Assembly (NCBI GenBank): GCA_022778715.1
Contig: JALFRW010000029.1
Coordinates: 1 to 32,790 of the forward strand
Direction: 5' to 3'
DNA from: Ezakiella sp.
GTDB lineage: Bacteria; Bacillota; Clostridia; Tissierellales; Peptoniphilaceae
Length of the DNA: 32,790 bases
Of this stretch, positions 9,114 to 19,034 are shown piece by piece (the stretch's first letter is position 1; each line of letters opens with the position of its first letter). The notes below the pieces were generated by a model. The model was given only the letters and a program-made list of their open reading frames with translations. It had not been told where the DNA came from and did no database searches. A program made the translations under genes and the position numbers.

Positions 9114-9942
9114 CCACATTCTCCAAAGTCAGATTTCCCAAAATGCCTTTTCTAAATTCGTCAACGATAATATTTCCCACTTTTGTGTAATCAATATTTC
9201 CACCCTTGATTAAAGCCCCACGCTTTCTACCTATATTTTCCAAGATTTCCAAAGCTTCTCCTTGTTCTTCCACTTTGTATCTTTCGTTTAATTTGCCAGG
9301 ATATTTGCTTTTAAGCATATCCACAATTTTAATGGCAATTTCTGCACTATCAATTTCAGAAGTGTCAATAGAGTTTAAAATTTCCAAATTGTTCACGCGG
9401 TTTTCTTCGCTCTTACTCTTCATCAAAATTCCAGGAGTATCAAGGAGTAAAATATTGTCGCTAATTCTGACCCATTGCATCGTTTTTGTAACCCCCGGGG
9501 TATTTCCAACTTTAGTGCTCTTTTGACCTTTTAACGCATTTAAAAGGCTAGATTTACCAACATTTGGCATACCCACAACCATAATCTTCATTTCGAAATT
9601 TTCTCGCTTTTGATTTTTTTCTTCAAGCAAATATTTGTGAACAATTGCAAGCTCTTTTTTAAGTTCGACAATATCTCTTTTACTACGAGTATCAATAGCA
9701 ATAACATTATAGCCTTCTGATTTGAAGTGTTCCACCCATTCCTTCGTTTTTATCATATCTGCTAAATCTTTTTTTGTAAGCACGATCATGTGCTCTTTTT
9801 TTGCAGCAATTTTATCTATGAGCGGATTTTTTGTGCTGTATGGTATCCTCGCATCGACAATCTCAATAACCACATCCACCATTTTCTTCTTTTCAATTAT
9901 TTCATCCAAAGCTTTTTTCATGTGTCCCGGATACCAACTCAT
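9088..9942 (-). CDS. rbgA: Ribosome biogenesis GTPase RbgA (YlqF)
   Basis: Essential GTPase of late 50S assembly that promotes incorporation of L16 and other late proteins. About 284 residues. It shows the circularly permuted motif order typical of the family: G4 TKKD (56-59) precedes the P-loop GMPNVGKS (124-131), and G3 DTPG (168-171) follows, with a C-terminal RNA-binding ANTAR-like domain. The start is the ATG at 9942, which has an excellent AGGAGG site and gives the conserved SWYPGHMKKA beginning; the longer frame to 9996 reads through a terminator hairpin. It follows rplS as in Bacillus (rplS-ylqF-rnhB). Confidence 0.95.
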   Translation of the reverse strand: MSWYPGHMKKALDEIIEKKKMVDVVIEIVDARIPYSTKNPLIDKIAAKKEHMIVLTKKDLADMIKTKEWVEHFKSEGYNVIAIDTRSKRDIVELKKELAIVHKYLLEEKNQKRENFEMKIMVVGMPNVGKSSLLNALKGQKSTKVGNTPGVTKTMQWVRISDNILLLDTPGILMKSKSEENRVNNLEILNSIDTSEIDSAEIAIKIVDMLKSKYPGKLNERYKVEEQGEALEILENIGRKRGALIKGGNIDYTKVGNIIVDEFRKGILGNLTLENVDELDRTEL

Positions 9943-9965
9943 AATTTCCCTCCTAGAAAAATACA

Positions 9966-9999
9966 CAAAAAGGATGAACCGCAAAAACCAGCTCATCCT
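9966..9999 (-). terminator. Intrinsic terminator between rplS and rbgA
   Basis: Minus-strand hairpin of 11 pairs (AGGATGAGCTG / CGGTTCATCCT, including G-U pairs) with a 7-base loop (9971-9999) followed by five T. It sits five bases past the rplS stop and inside the operon, so it should lower expression of rbgA and everything downstream relative to the ribosomal-protein genes. Confidence 0.7.
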
Positions 10000-10004
10000 A
10001 TTAA

Positions 10005-10349
10005 TTAAAACTTTACTTCTTTAACTTTAGCAGCTTTACCTTGACGATCTCTCAAATAGTAAAGTTTTGCTCTGCGTACGCGTCCTTTTCTTACAACTTC
10101 AAGTTTTTCGATTCTTGGTGAGTGTAATAAGAATGTTCTTTCAACGCCAACACCGTAAGATAATCTTCTTACAGTAAAAGATTCTTGAACTTGACCGCCT
10201 TCACGTTTAATGACAGTTCCTTCATATACTTGAATTCTTTCTTTTTCACCTTCAATAACTTTGTAGTGAACTCTTACAGTATCTCCGACTCTGAATTCAG
10301 GAATATCGTTCTTTAATTGTTCTTTATTAAGTGCATCAATAATGTTCAT
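10005..10349 (-). CDS. rplS: 50S ribosomal protein L19
   Basis: 114 residues, full length. It lies at the 30S-50S interface of the ribosome. The L19 signature is seen in [48 protein letters not shown] and the basic C-terminus [20 protein letters not shown]. It has a strong AAAGGAGG site, and its start overlaps the end of trmD by 14 bases. Confidence 0.97.
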   Translation of the reverse strand: MNIIDALNKEQLKNDIPEFRVGDTVRVHYKVIEGEKERIQVYEGTVIKREGGQVQESFTVRRLSYGVGVERTFLLHSPRIEKLEVVRKGRVRRAKLYYLRDRQGKAAKVKEVKF

Positions 10350-11085
10350 AGTTTCCTCCTTTCCTTAATTGTAAAATTAAATCTCTAACTTCTTTGTCAT
10401 CAAAATCATTTATATCTAATTTCTCAAACATATCTGGTCTAAGCTTTTGTGTTAACTTAATGCTTTGCATTAGATTGTATTTATCAACTTCTTTGTGATT
10501 GCCTGACAAAAGCACATCAGGGACTTTTAATCCGTTGAAATCATAAGGTCTTGTGTATTGTGGATACTCAAGTAAACCATGAAAAAATGATTCTTCTTCA
10601 TAAGATTCGTTCGACTTTAAAACTCCAGGTATAAGTCTTGTAACTCCGTCAATTAAAACCAGAGCAGCAAGCTCGCCTCCAGTAATAACAAAATCTCCCA
10701 AACTAATTTCCATATCCACATAATTGTCTATAATTCTTCTATCCACGCCTTCATAATGACCACACAAAATCGTCATATTATCTAAATTGGATAAATCATT
10801 CAAAATTGCTTGATTTAAAGTTTTGCCATGTGGTGAAAGATAAATAACTTTTCCTCTATTTTCAATTGAATTTAGAGCGTCATAAATTGGCTGACAAGTC
10901 ATAAGCATTCCATTGCCGCCGCCATAAGGATAATCATCAGTACGCCTGTTTGGATCTTTTGAAAAATCCCTAATATTTATGGAATTAATTGAAACCAGCC
11001 CGTGAACGATTCCGCGCTTTATCATTGAATAATCTTTTATTTCGTCAACAAATTCAGGAAATGTAGTTAAAACATTTATATCCAT
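10336..11085 (-). CDS. trmD: tRNA (guanine(37)-N1)-methyltransferase
   Basis: Methylates G37 next to the anticodon, preventing +1 frameshifting, with SAM as donor. 249 residues. The SPOUT trefoil-knot features are clear: [23 protein letters not shown], the knot segment [30 protein letters not shown], and the C-terminal HKEVDKYN helix. It overlaps the end of rimM by 10 bases and the start of rplS by 14, the standard rpsP-rimM-trmD-rplS order. Confidence 0.97.
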   Translation of the reverse strand: MDINVLTTFPEFVDEIKDYSMIKRGIVHGLVSINSINIRDFSKDPNRRTDDYPYGGGNGMLMTCQPIYDALNSIENRGKVIYLSPHGKTLNQAILNDLSNLDNMTILCGHYEGVDRRIIDNYVDMEISLGDFVITGGELAALVLIDGVTRLIPGVLKSNESYEEESFFHGLLEYPQYTRPYDFNGLKVPDVLLSGNHKEVDKYNLMQSIKLTQKLRPDMFEKLDINDFDDKEVRDLILQLRKGGNYEHY

Positions 11086-11582
11086 GGAATTAATCCCTCA
11101 ATTTTTGAAATATAAATTCGATTGTTTTTAATATCTAGAGATTTCACAATTTGTCTTACAAAAGGGACCATAGTTTCCTCAATTTTATTTGTTATTACCA
11201 ATACATCTTGAGCCGGTCCATTTAATACATCTTTTACTGTACCAACTTGTGAATCTTCTATAAACACGTCCAGTCCAACTAAATCGCTTACTAAAAACTC
11301 ATCTTCCTCCAGATTATCTTTAAATTCATCTTCGTTTGCATAAATTGGCAAACCCACAAGTTTTTCAGCTTGTGCGATTGAATCAATGCCATTAAGTTTA
11401 AGGCAAATTTGGTTCTTTATAACTCTTATGTCTTTTATTTCAAAGCTTTCCTCATAACCAAAAATTGTCAATTCTGTGAAGTTGAAATACTGGTCGAAAT
11501 CGTACGTTTTAGGCACTATTTTAAACTCACCTTTGAGTCCAAATGGAGCAATAATTTTGCCAATCTCAACTAAATTATTCAC
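11076..11582 (-). CDS. rimM: 16S rRNA processing protein RimM
   Basis: Assembly factor of the 30S head that binds S19. 168 residues. It shows the N-terminal VEIGKIIAPFGLKGEFKI motif and the C-terminal PRC-barrel domain (LVGLDVFIEDSQVGTVKDVLNGPAQDVLVI). The start is a GTG whose first G is the last base of the khpA stop codon, indicating coupled translation. Confidence 0.95.
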   Translation of the reverse strand: MNNLVEIGKIIAPFGLKGEFKIVPKTYDFDQYFNFTELTIFGYEESFEIKDIRVIKNQICLKLNGIDSIAQAEKLVGLPIYANEDEFKDNLEEDEFLVSDLVGLDVFIEDSQVGTVKDVLNGPAQDVLVITNKIEETMVPFVRQIVKSLDIKNNRIYISKIEGLIPWI

Positions 11583-11812
11583 TAATTAATTATCTCCACA
11601 AAAACACCCTTACCTGTTTCATTTTTACTTGCTCTTACAATAGTCCTAATACTGTTAGCAATTTTGCCTTTCTTTCCAATTAATCTTCCCATATCATCTT
11701 CATCAACTTTGATAAAATATGTTATCTCATTTGCCTTTTCCTCTTCAGTTATCTCAATTGAATCGATATCTACAACTAAATTACTAACAATATGATACAA
11801 TAATTCTTTCAT
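11582..11812 (-). CDS. khpA: KH-domain RNA-binding protein KhpA
   Basis: 76 residues forming a single type II KH domain; the RNA-binding GxxG loop is IGKKGK in MGRLIGKKGKIANSIRTI. KhpA proteins act with KhpB (Jag) in Firmicutes to bind many RNAs and influence cell division and envelope synthesis; khpB is not in this window. It lies between rpsP and rimM, the usual position (ylqC). Confidence 0.94.
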   Translation of the reverse strand: MKELLYHIVSNLVVDIDSIEITEEEKANEITYFIKVDEDDMGRLIGKKGKIANSIRTIVRASKNETGKGVFVEIIN

Positions 11813-11819
11813 AAATCAC

Positions 11820-12116
11820 CTATGCTTCAGCTGTTTCTGAAACTACACTTTCTGTCTTAGTTTCCTTCTTCGGTTCATAAATGTTATATGTTTTTAGAAG
11901 ATAGCTCACTGTGTCTGTTGGTTTAGCACCAACTCCAATCCAATAATTTACTCTTTCTTTATCGATTTTGCAAGCTTTTGGCTCACTCATAGGATTATAG
12001 AAACCAATTTCTTCGATAAAACGACCATCTCTTGGGGAGCGAGAATCAGCTACAACAACTCTATAATAAGGTCTTTTCTTAGAACCCATTCTCTTTAACC
12101 TAATTTTAACTGCCAT
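11820..12116 (-). CDS. rpsP: 30S ribosomal protein S16
   Basis: 98 residues, binding 16S rRNA early in 30S assembly. The start [20 protein letters not shown] and [19 protein letters not shown] are diagnostic. The C-terminal tail is Lys/Glu/Thr-rich and variable in the family. AAGGAGGTG ribosome site upstream. Confidence 0.97.
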   Translation of the reverse strand: MAVKIRLKRMGSKKRPYYRVVVADSRSPRDGRFIEEIGFYNPMSEPKACKIDKERVNYWIGVGAKPTDTVSYLLKTYNIYEPKKETKTESVVSETAEA

Positions 12117-12142
12117 TATTTCACCTCCTTTAAATTTATAAC

Positions 12143-13480
12143 CTATTTAAAAAATGGGAATCCCATTTTGCCAGGTTTCTTTTTCTTTCCGTTCATCATC
12201 CCGTTAACTTTTTTCATCATTTTCTTTGTGTCTTTAAACTGTTTTAAGAGTTTTTGAACTTCTGTCGGACTCGTGCCCGAACCTTTCGCTATGCGGTTTT
12301 TTCTGGAACCGTCAATTATATCCGGGTTAACCCTTTCTCCTGCAGTCATGCTCTTAATGATTGCTTCAATTCTTGCCATTTGCTTTTCGTCAACTTTTAT
12401 GCTTTTCATTGCCTTAGAATTCATTCCAGGCACCAGACCAAGCACATCTTGAAGCGGTCCCATTTTCTTTAGAGATTCCATTTGTTCGAGGAAATCGTCA
12501 AATGTGAAACTCATGTCGCGCATTTTCTTTTCTAATTCTATTGCTTTCTTTTGGTCATACACGGCTTCAGCTTTTTCTATAAGGCTTAGTACATCGCCCA
12601 TTCCCAAAATTCTATTTGCAAGTCTATCCGGCTTAAAACTTTCAATCTTGTCTAATTTTTCACCAGTCGTGATAAACTTAATTGGTTTATTTACAACTGA
12701 CCTTATGCTTAGTGCTGCACCACCTCTGGTATCACCATCTAACTTTGTGAGCACAACACCAGTGATTGTCAGCTCATCATCAAAAGCTTTTGCCACGTTC
12801 ACTGCATCTTGACCTGTCATAGCGTCTAATACGAGGAGAACTTCGTCAACCTTTACTAATGACTTAATTTCTTTTAACTCGTTCATCAAGACTTCGTCAA
12901 TATGAAGTCTACCGGCAGTATCAACTAATACTATATCGTAGTTTTCTTTTTTTGCCAGCTCGTATGCCTCAGCCACAGTGTCAGCGGGCTTTTGTGTACC
13001 CATTTCAAAAACCGGAATGTCAATTTGCTCGCCTAATACTTGAAGTTGCTTGATAGCCGCAGGACGATAAATGTCAACCCCGACCATTAAGGATTTTTTG
13101 TTATCTTTTTTGAAATGATTTGCTAACTTTGCAGTTGTGGTTGTTTTACCAGCACCTTGAAGTCCACACATTAAAATCACTGTTGGTTTTGATGAAAAAT
13201 TAATCTTTTCTTCTTTTTCACCCATCATAATTGTGAGTTCTTCATTTACTATTTTAATAACTTGTTGTGCCGGAGTGAGGCTTTCCATAACCTCCTTACC
13301 AACCGCTCTTTCTTTTACTTTGCTAATAAATTCTTTAACCACTTTGAAGTTGACATCCGCTTCTAAAAGCGCCATCTTAACTTCACGCATAGCCATATCT
13401 ACATCTTTCTCACTCAGTTTACCTTTGCCGCTGATTTTTGAAAGACTGGCTTGTAATTTTTCGCTTAAACTCTCGAACAT
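12143..13480 (-). CDS. ffh: Signal recognition particle protein Ffh
   Basis: GTPase of the signal recognition particle; binds the SRP RNA and emerging signal sequences and delivers ribosomes to FtsY. 445 residues. The N domain precedes the G domain with P-loop GLQGAGKT (106-113), [17 protein letters not shown], and the methionine-rich M domain runs from about 300 to the end, finishing in a Lys-rich tail. It is co-transcribed with ylxM just upstream. No SRP RNA gene is visible in the window. Confidence 0.97.
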   Translation of the reverse strand: MFESLSEKLQASLSKISGKGKLSEKDVDMAMREVKMALLEADVNFKVVKEFISKVKERAVGKEVMESLTPAQQVIKIVNEELTIMMGEKEEKINFSSKPTVILMCGLQGAGKTTTTAKLANHFKKDNKKSLMVGVDIYRPAAIKQLQVLGEQIDIPVFEMGTQKPADTVAEAYELAKKENYDIVLVDTAGRLHIDEVLMNELKEIKSLVKVDEVLLVLDAMTGQDAVNVAKAFDDELTITGVVLTKLDGDTRGGAALSIRSVVNKPIKFITTGEKLDKIESFKPDRLANRILGMGDVLSLIEKAEAVYDQKKAIELEKKMRDMSFTFDDFLEQMESLKKMGPLQDVLGLVPGMNSKAMKSIKVDEKQMARIEAIIKSMTAGERVNPDIIDGSRKNRIAKGSGTSPTEVQKLLKQFKDTKKMMKKVNGMMNGKKKKPGKMGFPFFK

Positions 13481-13494
13481 ATACTTCCCTCACA

Positions 13495-13842
13495 TTATAT
13501 TTCATCTAACATGCTCAATATTTTAAAAATATCTTCTTGAATATCGTTTGGTAAATTATCTTGCTTGACAGAGTTATGATATAAATTTTCAAGTTTATCT
13601 TTTGCGCTTTCTACAATGTAATAATTTTTTGCCAAATGTAAATTATCTTCAAATTCTTTTAGCTTTTCCACTCCGTTTTTAATATTAGTGGACACAGCTT
13701 GTTTACTTATGCCGAGTTCATCTGCAATTTCAGCCATAGTTAGATCATCATTGTAATACAACTCCAGAGCCTCCCTTTGGCTAACGGATAAAAGCTCTTT
13801 ATAAAATTCAAATAATTTTCCTCTTTCAAAGTAATCTATCAC
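13495..13842 (-). CDS. ylxM: YlxM/p13-like helix-turn-helix protein
   Basis: 115 residues. The family resembles region 4 of sigma factors and is thought to modulate the SRP pathway; in streptococci YlxM binds SRP components. The helix-turn-helix is visible in LSVSQREALELYYNDDLTMAEIADELGISKQAVSTNIKN. The start is GTG at 13842 with AAGGAG eight bases upstream. It is first in the operon and has its own promoter and a leader palindrome. Confidence 0.92.
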   Translation of the reverse strand: MIDYFERGKLFEFYKELLSVSQREALELYYNDDLTMAEIADELGISKQAVSTNIKNGVEKLKEFEDNLHLAKNYYIVESAKDKLENLYHNSVKQDNLPNDIQEDIFKILSMLDEI

Positions 13843-13855
13843 AAAAACAACTCCT

Positions 13856-13876
13856 TGTCAACTATTAATGTTGACA
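13856..13876 (-). promoter_or_regulatory. Leader palindrome (TGTCAAC-N7-GTTGACA) of ylxM
   Basis: Perfect 7-bp inverted repeat with a 7-base AT centre. It begins at the predicted transcription start (about 13876) and ends on the first base complementary to the AAGGAG ribosome site (13851-13856). As DNA it could be an operator over the start site; as RNA it would be a hairpin at the very 5' end that abuts the ribosome site. Confidence 0.6.
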
Positions 13877-13882
13877 CTAGTT

Positions 13883-13911
13883 ATTCTAGCACAAAAAAAT
13901 CGTCAAGTCAA
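13883..13911 (-). promoter_or_regulatory. Promoter of the ylxM-ffh-rpsP-... operon
   Basis: Minus strand TTGACT (13906-13911), 17-base spacer, TAGAAT (13883-13888). It is the only clear promoter found for the string of genes from ylxM down to topA, so it probably drives most of that transcript. Confidence 0.7.
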
Positions 13912-13931
13912 TAGTTTTTTTCTTTTTAAAT

Positions 13932-15164
13932 TTATTCAAAAATTGCATTTACGAATAATTCCGAATCAAATGGTTGCAAATCATAAATAGATTCGCCCAC
14001 CCCCACAATCTTTACCGGAATATGTTCTTCGTATTGGATTGGGATTATTACTCCCCCCTTTGCAGTGCCGTCAAGTTTATTTAATGACACCCCTGTTACT
14101 TGTGCAGCTTCTTTAAATTCTTTAACTTGCTGCAATGCATTTTGCCCAGTAGTTGCGTCCACTGCTAAAATTACTTCCAATTTAGCTTCGGGCATTTTTT
14201 TATCTATAATTCTTCTTATTTTATTTAGTTCATTCATTAAGTTGACCTTGTTGTGAAGTCTTCCGGCTGTATCAATAATTGTAATATCTATATTATTTCT
14301 TAGCGAATAGTCAAGTCCATCATACACGACTGCCGCAGGGTCTGCTCCTTCTTTTTGGCTTATAACTTTCACTCCTGCTCTTTCGCCCCAAACTTCCAAT
14401 TGCTCAGTTGCAGCCGCTCTAAAAGTGTCTGCAGCGATAATTGCAACGCTCTTACCCTCTTGCTTAAATTGATATGCCAGCTTCCCGCAAGTTGTAGTTT
14501 TACCAACCCCATTTACGCCAACCATCATCAAAATTGCAGGCGATGGTTCCAAATCAAGACTATTTGAATCAATGTTCTTGTTCATAAATTCCAAGATAAT
14601 TTCTTTTAGTAAATCTTTAGCTTCGTTTGACTTGTGAATGTTTTTGTCGATAACCCTTTCTCTTAAAGTATCGATAATATTCATGGTTGTGTTTACTCCA
14701 ATGTCGCCTATTACCATAATTTCTTCTAGTTCTTCATAAAAATCTTCATTGATATCATTTCCAGTAAAAATTGAATTGATTGCGTAAGTAAAATTCTTTC
14801 TAGTTTTGTTAACGCCTTTCATAAATCTAGTAAAAGCACTTTCCTTTGTGTCAGCCATTTCCGGTTCGCCGTCATACGTTTTATCATGCTTTTCTATTTC
14901 TTTTTTGATTTGTTCAGTTCTGTTTTTCAGCTCATGCTTCTCTTCAATCTTTATATCAGTTTTTTCTTGATTCTTTTCTTTAAAAGTTTCTTTTGATTTT
15001 TTATCTGCAATTTTCGGTTCATTCTCGTATGCAAATGTTTCTGTTTTTTCTTCTTTAATTTCATCAAATTGTTCTTTAGGTTCTTCTGGTTTTTCCGCAA
15101 ATATTTCTTCTTTTTGCTCTTCGTCTTTTTTCTTGGTGAATCTATTTTTAAACCAATTAAACAT
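13932..15164 (-). CDS. ftsY: Signal recognition particle receptor FtsY
   Basis: Membrane-associated GTPase receptor for SRP. 410 residues. The first ~105 residues form a highly charged Lys/Glu-rich A region with no membrane span, after an MFNWFKNRF start that could be a lipid-binding helix. The NG domain follows, with P-loop GVNGVGKT (216-223), AADTFRAAA, DTAGR and LNKLDGTAKGG. AAAGGAG precedes the ATG. It lies between smc and ylxM and has a separate promoter, with no obvious terminator before the ylxM promoter. Confidence 0.96.
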   Translation of the reverse strand: MFNWFKNRFTKKKDEEQKEEIFAEKPEEPKEQFDEIKEEKTETFAYENEPKIADKKSKETFKEKNQEKTDIKIEEKHELKNRTEQIKKEIEKHDKTYDGEPEMADTKESAFTRFMKGVNKTRKNFTYAINSIFTGNDINEDFYEELEEIMVIGDIGVNTTMNIIDTLRERVIDKNIHKSNEAKDLLKEIILEFMNKNIDSNSLDLEPSPAILMMVGVNGVGKTTTCGKLAYQFKQEGKSVAIIAADTFRAAATEQLEVWGERAGVKVISQKEGADPAAVVYDGLDYSLRNNIDITIIDTAGRLHNKVNLMNELNKIRRIIDKKMPEAKLEVILAVDATTGQNALQQVKEFKEAAQVTGVSLNKLDGTAKGGVIIPIQYEEHIPVKIVGVGESIYDLQPFDSELFVNAIFE

Positions 15165-15193
15165 ATCATTCTCCTTTTAAATATACTAAACAA

Positions 15194-15222
15194 ATTATAC
15201 TATAAAAACAAGTTAATATCAA
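15194..15222 (-). promoter_or_regulatory. Promoter of ftsY
   Basis: Minus strand TTGATA (15217-15222), 17-base spacer, TATAAT (15194-15199). The -35 lies in the tail of the smc terminator, so ftsY transcription restarts directly after smc. Confidence 0.7.
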
Positions 15223-15249
15223 TAAAAAGAGCCCTTTATTTAGGACTCT
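15222..15249 (-). terminator. Terminator of smc
   Basis: Hairpin AGAGTCCT / AGGGCTCT (15228-15249, 8 pairs with one G-U, 6-base loop) followed by TTTTTATT on the minus strand. The stem contains the smc stop codon. Confidence 0.75.
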
Positions 15250-18200
15250 TCTACATAATCTGAAAACCTCATACTGATAATTTCACTTATTCCTTTTTTT
15301 CTCATACAAATTCCATATATTGTATCGGCCACTTCTATTGTCTGTTTTCTATGTGTGATTATTATAAACTGACTTTCTTTGCTCAGTTTTTTTAAGAATG
15401 CAGTATAGCGAACAATATTTGCATCATCAAGAGCAGCATCAATTTCATCCAAAATACAAAATGGACTAGGTTTTAATTTTAAAAAAGCAAACAAAAGTGC
15501 CATCGCGGTCAATGTTTTCTCACCACCAGATAACAAACTTAACGGCTGCTCTTTTTTCCCTGGCGGTTTTGCCACTATATTTATGCCTGAGTTTAATGGA
15601 TCGCTTTCGTCCATCAAACTCAGACCTGCCTCACCGCCTTCAAACAAAGTTTCAAACACATATTTGAAGTTCTCGTTAATTTCTTTAAAAGCTTTGTTAA
15701 ATTGAGTTTTCATATCTGAATTTAGATTTGATATTATCTTTTCCAAATCCGAGATTGTTTTGTTGCAATCAACTAACTGCTTTTCATATAATTCTTTTCT
15801 AGCCTTTATTTCACGAAATTCAGCTTCAGCTGCCAGATTTACCGTGCCTAATCTTTCGATTTGAATATCTAGTCTTTTTAGCTCATCTGTAATAGAAGTG
15901 ATAGATTTTTTAGGCACTTCAAAATTTAAATCTTCTATATCAAAATTGTAGTTTTTCTTTAAATTTTCAAGTTCAATTTGAATGTTTTCATCTATCCTTG
16001 CTAGCTTAATATTCAGGGAATTAATTTTTTCATCCATATTTGTAAGATCGTCTTGAAGCGAATTAATATTTGCATTTAAATCAATTTTTTTAGCATTAAG
16101 CGTATTTTTCTCATCTATTATAGTGTTTATTTCAGAATCGATTTTGGCTTCTGCACTTTCAAATTCAGAAAGTTTTTCAAAAGTGCTTTTGTGGGATTCT
16201 TTTATTTCTTTAAGTTTTTCTTCGCATCTTTCAATTTTTTCTTTTACATTCGCTATTTCCGAATCTATTTGAATAATATCTTCATTATTTTCTGAAATTT
16301 TCTTTTTAGCATTGTCCAACTTAAATTCCGCAAATTTAGTATCTTCTTCTTTTTTAACTAAAGCTGCCAAAGTTTGTTCTATACTATCTTTGTAAGTGCT
16401 ATACTTAATCTTGTAATTTTCGTATTCCAGCTTCGAATTTATATAATCTACATCGGAAACTTCGATTAAATCAATGCCTCTTATATTTGCTTCCACTTCC
16501 TTAATTGAATTTACAATTTCAGTAAGTCTAGTTTCCAAATTCTCTTTATTTGTGTTTTTAATATTAATGTCAGTATTTAGTTTTAAATAATCAGATTTTT
16601 TTGTTTGATATTCTTCAATTGTAGTTTGAAGCTTTTTTTCAAGTGCATTTAAATTTGAAAACTCAGCTTCTGATTCTTTCAATTTTACAAGCTCTTTTTC
16701 TGTGGCAGCAAGTTGCTCATTAATGGCGTATACCTCATTTTTAATTGATAGTGGAGTGATATTGTCTTTTTTGTTATATCCGCCGGTGATTGACCCTTGG
16801 GAATGAAGAAATTCTCCATCTAAAGTCACAATGCTGGATTTATATTTTTTTCTATTTTTAGTTGCACTATCCAAATCTTTAAAAATTAAAATCGGACCCA
16901 TTAGACTTTTTATCAAATTCTTAAATTCAGGCACAATTTTTACAAAATCAAACGCATAACCAATCAAATTATCATCCGGAACAATCCTTGGATAATACAA
17001 ATCCTTTTTGTATAGCTCTAGCGGTAAAAAAGTTGCTCTGCCATAGCGGTTCAACTTTAAAAATTCAACCATTTGATTTGCGCTCGCTTGCGTGTCCGTT
17101 ATAATGTAATTAAGTTTTGCACCAAGTGCAATTTCAATCGCCTTTGTGTATTTTTTCTCAACCTCTATATTATAAGAAACTTCGCCAAAATTACCATCTG
17201 CTTTTTTGAACTCTTCATTAATCTTTTTGTTCGCAAATCCGGACAACTGAAATTGGTTTAAAATATTATTTTTAACATCACGCTCGTAAGTGAGATTATT
17301 TTTCTTGTTTATGATTTCTGCATATGCTCTTTCGTAATTTGTCTTGCTTTCAATTGATATAGTGTATTCTGATTTTAATTTGTTAATGCTGCTGGCTAAA
17401 AACTCAGATTCTTTTTGAAGATCTGCTTTTTTAGATAAAAGATCTTGAATATTAGCATTTTCTTTTTCAATTAAGCTCTCTACTTCAGCTTTCGTATTGT
17501 TTAATTCACTCAGTCTGGAATTGAAAAATTCAAGTTTTTGCGTTTTAGATTCTGCATCAAATTTGCCCTTTGAATAACTCAAATTATTCTCAATTGCAAT
17601 TTCGCTAAGTCTTGAAAGTTCTACATTCATCTCATCTAATTTTTTATCAATTTCAGCTCTTTTTTGCTTTTCATCATCAGTAAGTGTGATATCTTTAGTT
17701 TGCGCCACAAATTTTTCCAGGTCAGTTTTAATTTTAAAAGCTCTTACTTTTTTTTCATTCAAACTGTCAAGTCTTTCTTTGAAATTCGCCTTTTCATTTT
17801 CCAAATTTTTGATAGTCTCTTCAGACACTTTCCAATCTGCTTTAAAATCCGAAAAGCTTCTAATCACTCCCATTTTTTTATTCGACAAATCATTTTGAAT
17901 ATTTGTTTTTTCTTCAATATCTTTTTCTAACTCAGCGAGCTTAACCTTTTTATGAGCTAAGTCGTTTTCATAATCAATCTTGTTCGAAATATATATTTCT
18001 AAATTCTTGTTTAATGCTTTTTTATTCTCAGTACTTTTGGACAAATTTATCTTAATTAAATCAAGCTCCAAAGCATTTTTAATCGTGATTAAATTTCTAT
18101 ATTTATCTGCCTTTATGCAGTCGTTTTCTGTTCTTTTGTAATTCTTTTCTATCTCGATGTAAATATCATTTAAGCGTTCCAAATCGGCTTTAGATTTTTC

Positions 18201-18740
18201 TAATTTATTTAAAGATTCTTCCTTTTTATATCTAAACTTGCTAATTCCACTAGCCTCTTCAAAAATAAATCTCCTGTCTTCCGGCTTTGTTGAAAGCACT
18301 TGCTCAATTTGCCCTTGCCCAATTATACTATATCCATCGCGACCCACACCAGTGTCCATAAATAATTCTCGTACATCTTTTAGGCGAACTTTGTTTTTAT
18401 TTATGTAGTACTCACTTTCTCCATCTCGATATAATCGCCTTGTAACAGAGATTTCAGAATAAGGAAAGCGTTCCAAGTCACATTCACTAAACACAATATT
18501 CACTTCTGCAAATCCGACCGGCTTAAAATCTTCAGTTCCAGTAAAAATTACATCCTCCATTTTGCTGCCGCGTAGCGTCTTAACACTGCTTTCGCCAAGC
18601 ACCCATCTGATAGCATCTGTGATATTACTCTTTCCACTACCATTTGGTCCTACAATCGCAGTCACGCCATCATAAAATGTCAATTTTGTACTATTTAAAA
18701 AACTTTTAAAACCCCTAATGTTTAACTCTTTTAATAACAA
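15240..18740 (-). CDS. smc: Chromosome segregation protein SMC
   Basis: Condensin ATPase that, with ScpA and ScpB (not in this window), compacts and segregates the chromosome. 1166 residues, full length. Head N-terminal half has Walker A GPNGSGKS (31-38); two long coiled-coil arms rich in Lys/Glu/Leu flank a hinge near residues 500-660 ([20 protein letters not shown] to [14 protein letters not shown]); the C-terminal half has the signature [17 protein letters not shown] and Walker [13 protein letters not shown]. The start is a TTG at 18740 giving [13 protein letters not shown], the usual SMC beginning, with AGGGA upstream. It normally follows rnc, which is absent here. Confidence 0.96.
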   Translation of the reverse strand: MLLKELNIRGFKSFLNSTKLTFYDGVTAIVGPNGSGKSNITDAIRWVLGESSVKTLRGSKMEDVIFTGTEDFKPVGFAEVNIVFSECDLERFPYSEISVTRRLYRDGESEYYINKNKVRLKDVRELFMDTGVGRDGYSIIGQGQIEQVLSTKPEDRRFIFEEASGISKFRYKKEESLNKLEKSKADLERLNDIYIEIEKNYKRTENDCIKADKYRNLITIKNALELDLIKINLSKSTENKKALNKNLEIYISNKIDYENDLAHKKVKLAELEKDIEEKTNIQNDLSNKKMGVIRSFSDFKADWKVSEETIKNLENEKANFKERLDSLNEKKVRAFKIKTDLEKFVAQTKDITLTDDEKQKRAEIDKKLDEMNVELSRLSEIAIENNLSYSKGKFDAESKTQKLEFFNSRLSELNNTKAEVESLIEKENANIQDLLSKKADLQKESEFLASSINKLKSEYTISIESKTNYERAYAEIINKKNNLTYERDVKNNILNQFQLSGFANKKINEEFKKADGNFGEVSYNIEVEKKYTKAIEIALGAKLNYIITDTQASANQMVEFLKLNRYGRATFLPLELYKKDLYYPRIVPDDNLIGYAFDFVKIVPEFKNLIKSLMGPILIFKDLDSATKNRKKYKSSIVTLDGEFLHSQGSITGGYNKKDNITPLSIKNEVYAINEQLAATEKELVKLKESEAEFSNLNALEKKLQTTIEEYQTKKSDYLKLNTDINIKNTNKENLETRLTEIVNSIKEVEANIRGIDLIEVSDVDYINSKLEYENYKIKYSTYKDSIEQTLAALVKKEEDTKFAEFKLDNAKKKISENNEDIIQIDSEIANVKEKIERCEEKLKEIKESHKSTFEKLSEFESAEAKIDSEINTIIDEKNTLNAKKIDLNANINSLQDDLTNMDEKINSLNIKLARIDENIQIELENLKKNYNFDIEDLNFEVPKKSITSITDELKRLDIQIERLGTVNLAAEAEFREIKARKELYEKQLVDCNKTISDLEKIISNLNSDMKTQFNKAFKEINENFKYVFETLFEGGEAGLSLMDESDPLNSGINIVAKPPGKKEQPLSLLSGGEKTLTAMALLFAFLKLKPSPFCILDEIDAALDDANIVRYTAFLKKLSKESQFIIITHRKQTIEVADTIYGICMRKKGISEIISMRFSDYVEES

Positions 18741-18755
18741 TTATATCCCTCATAT

Positions 18756-18785
18756 CAAAAAATAATCCGGATAAAACCGGATAAT
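18756..18785 (-). terminator. Terminator between acpP and smc
   Basis: Minus-strand hairpin ATCCGG-TTTTAT-CCGGAT (18765-18782) followed by ATTATTTTTTG. The 6-bp GC-rich core and T-run are typical; since no separate smc promoter is seen, smc probably depends on readthrough. Confidence 0.6.
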
Positions 18786-18797
18786 ATTTTTTATTAA

Positions 18798-19034
18798 CTA
18801 TTTTACGCTTTTTTCAACGTATTTTAGACAATCTCCAATAGTTTCAATATTTTCTAAATCATCGTCTTCAGCTTCTATTCCTAACTCTGCTTCAAGAGCC
18901 ATAATTAACTCAACTAAATCTAGTGAATCTGCATTCAAATCATTTTTGAATGAGGTTTCTTCTTTTAAATCATCAAGTGATACATTAAATTGAGTTGAAA
19001 TTGCTTGATAAATTTTTTGATCAATATTATTCAT
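18798..19034 (-). CDS. acpP: Acyl carrier protein
   Basis: 78 residues, acidic, carrying growing fatty-acyl chains on a 4'-phosphopantetheine arm attached to Ser37 in the motif DADSLD. PlsX, encoded just upstream, uses acyl-ACP as substrate. The ATG at 19034 with AAAGGAGAGG upstream is preferred over a start 21 bases earlier inside plsX; it overlaps the plsX end by 8 bases. Confidence 0.95.
   Translation of the reverse strand: MNNIDQKIYQAISTQFNVSLDDLKEETSFKNDLNADSLDLVELIMALEAELGIEAEDDDLENIETIGDCLKYVEKSVK

Noticed and set aside
14951-15193. Leftward Lys-rich 80-codon frame overlapping the ftsY start
   Set aside because: Frame-shifted reading of the Lys/Glu-rich FtsY A region; the ftsY frame has the conserved NG domain.
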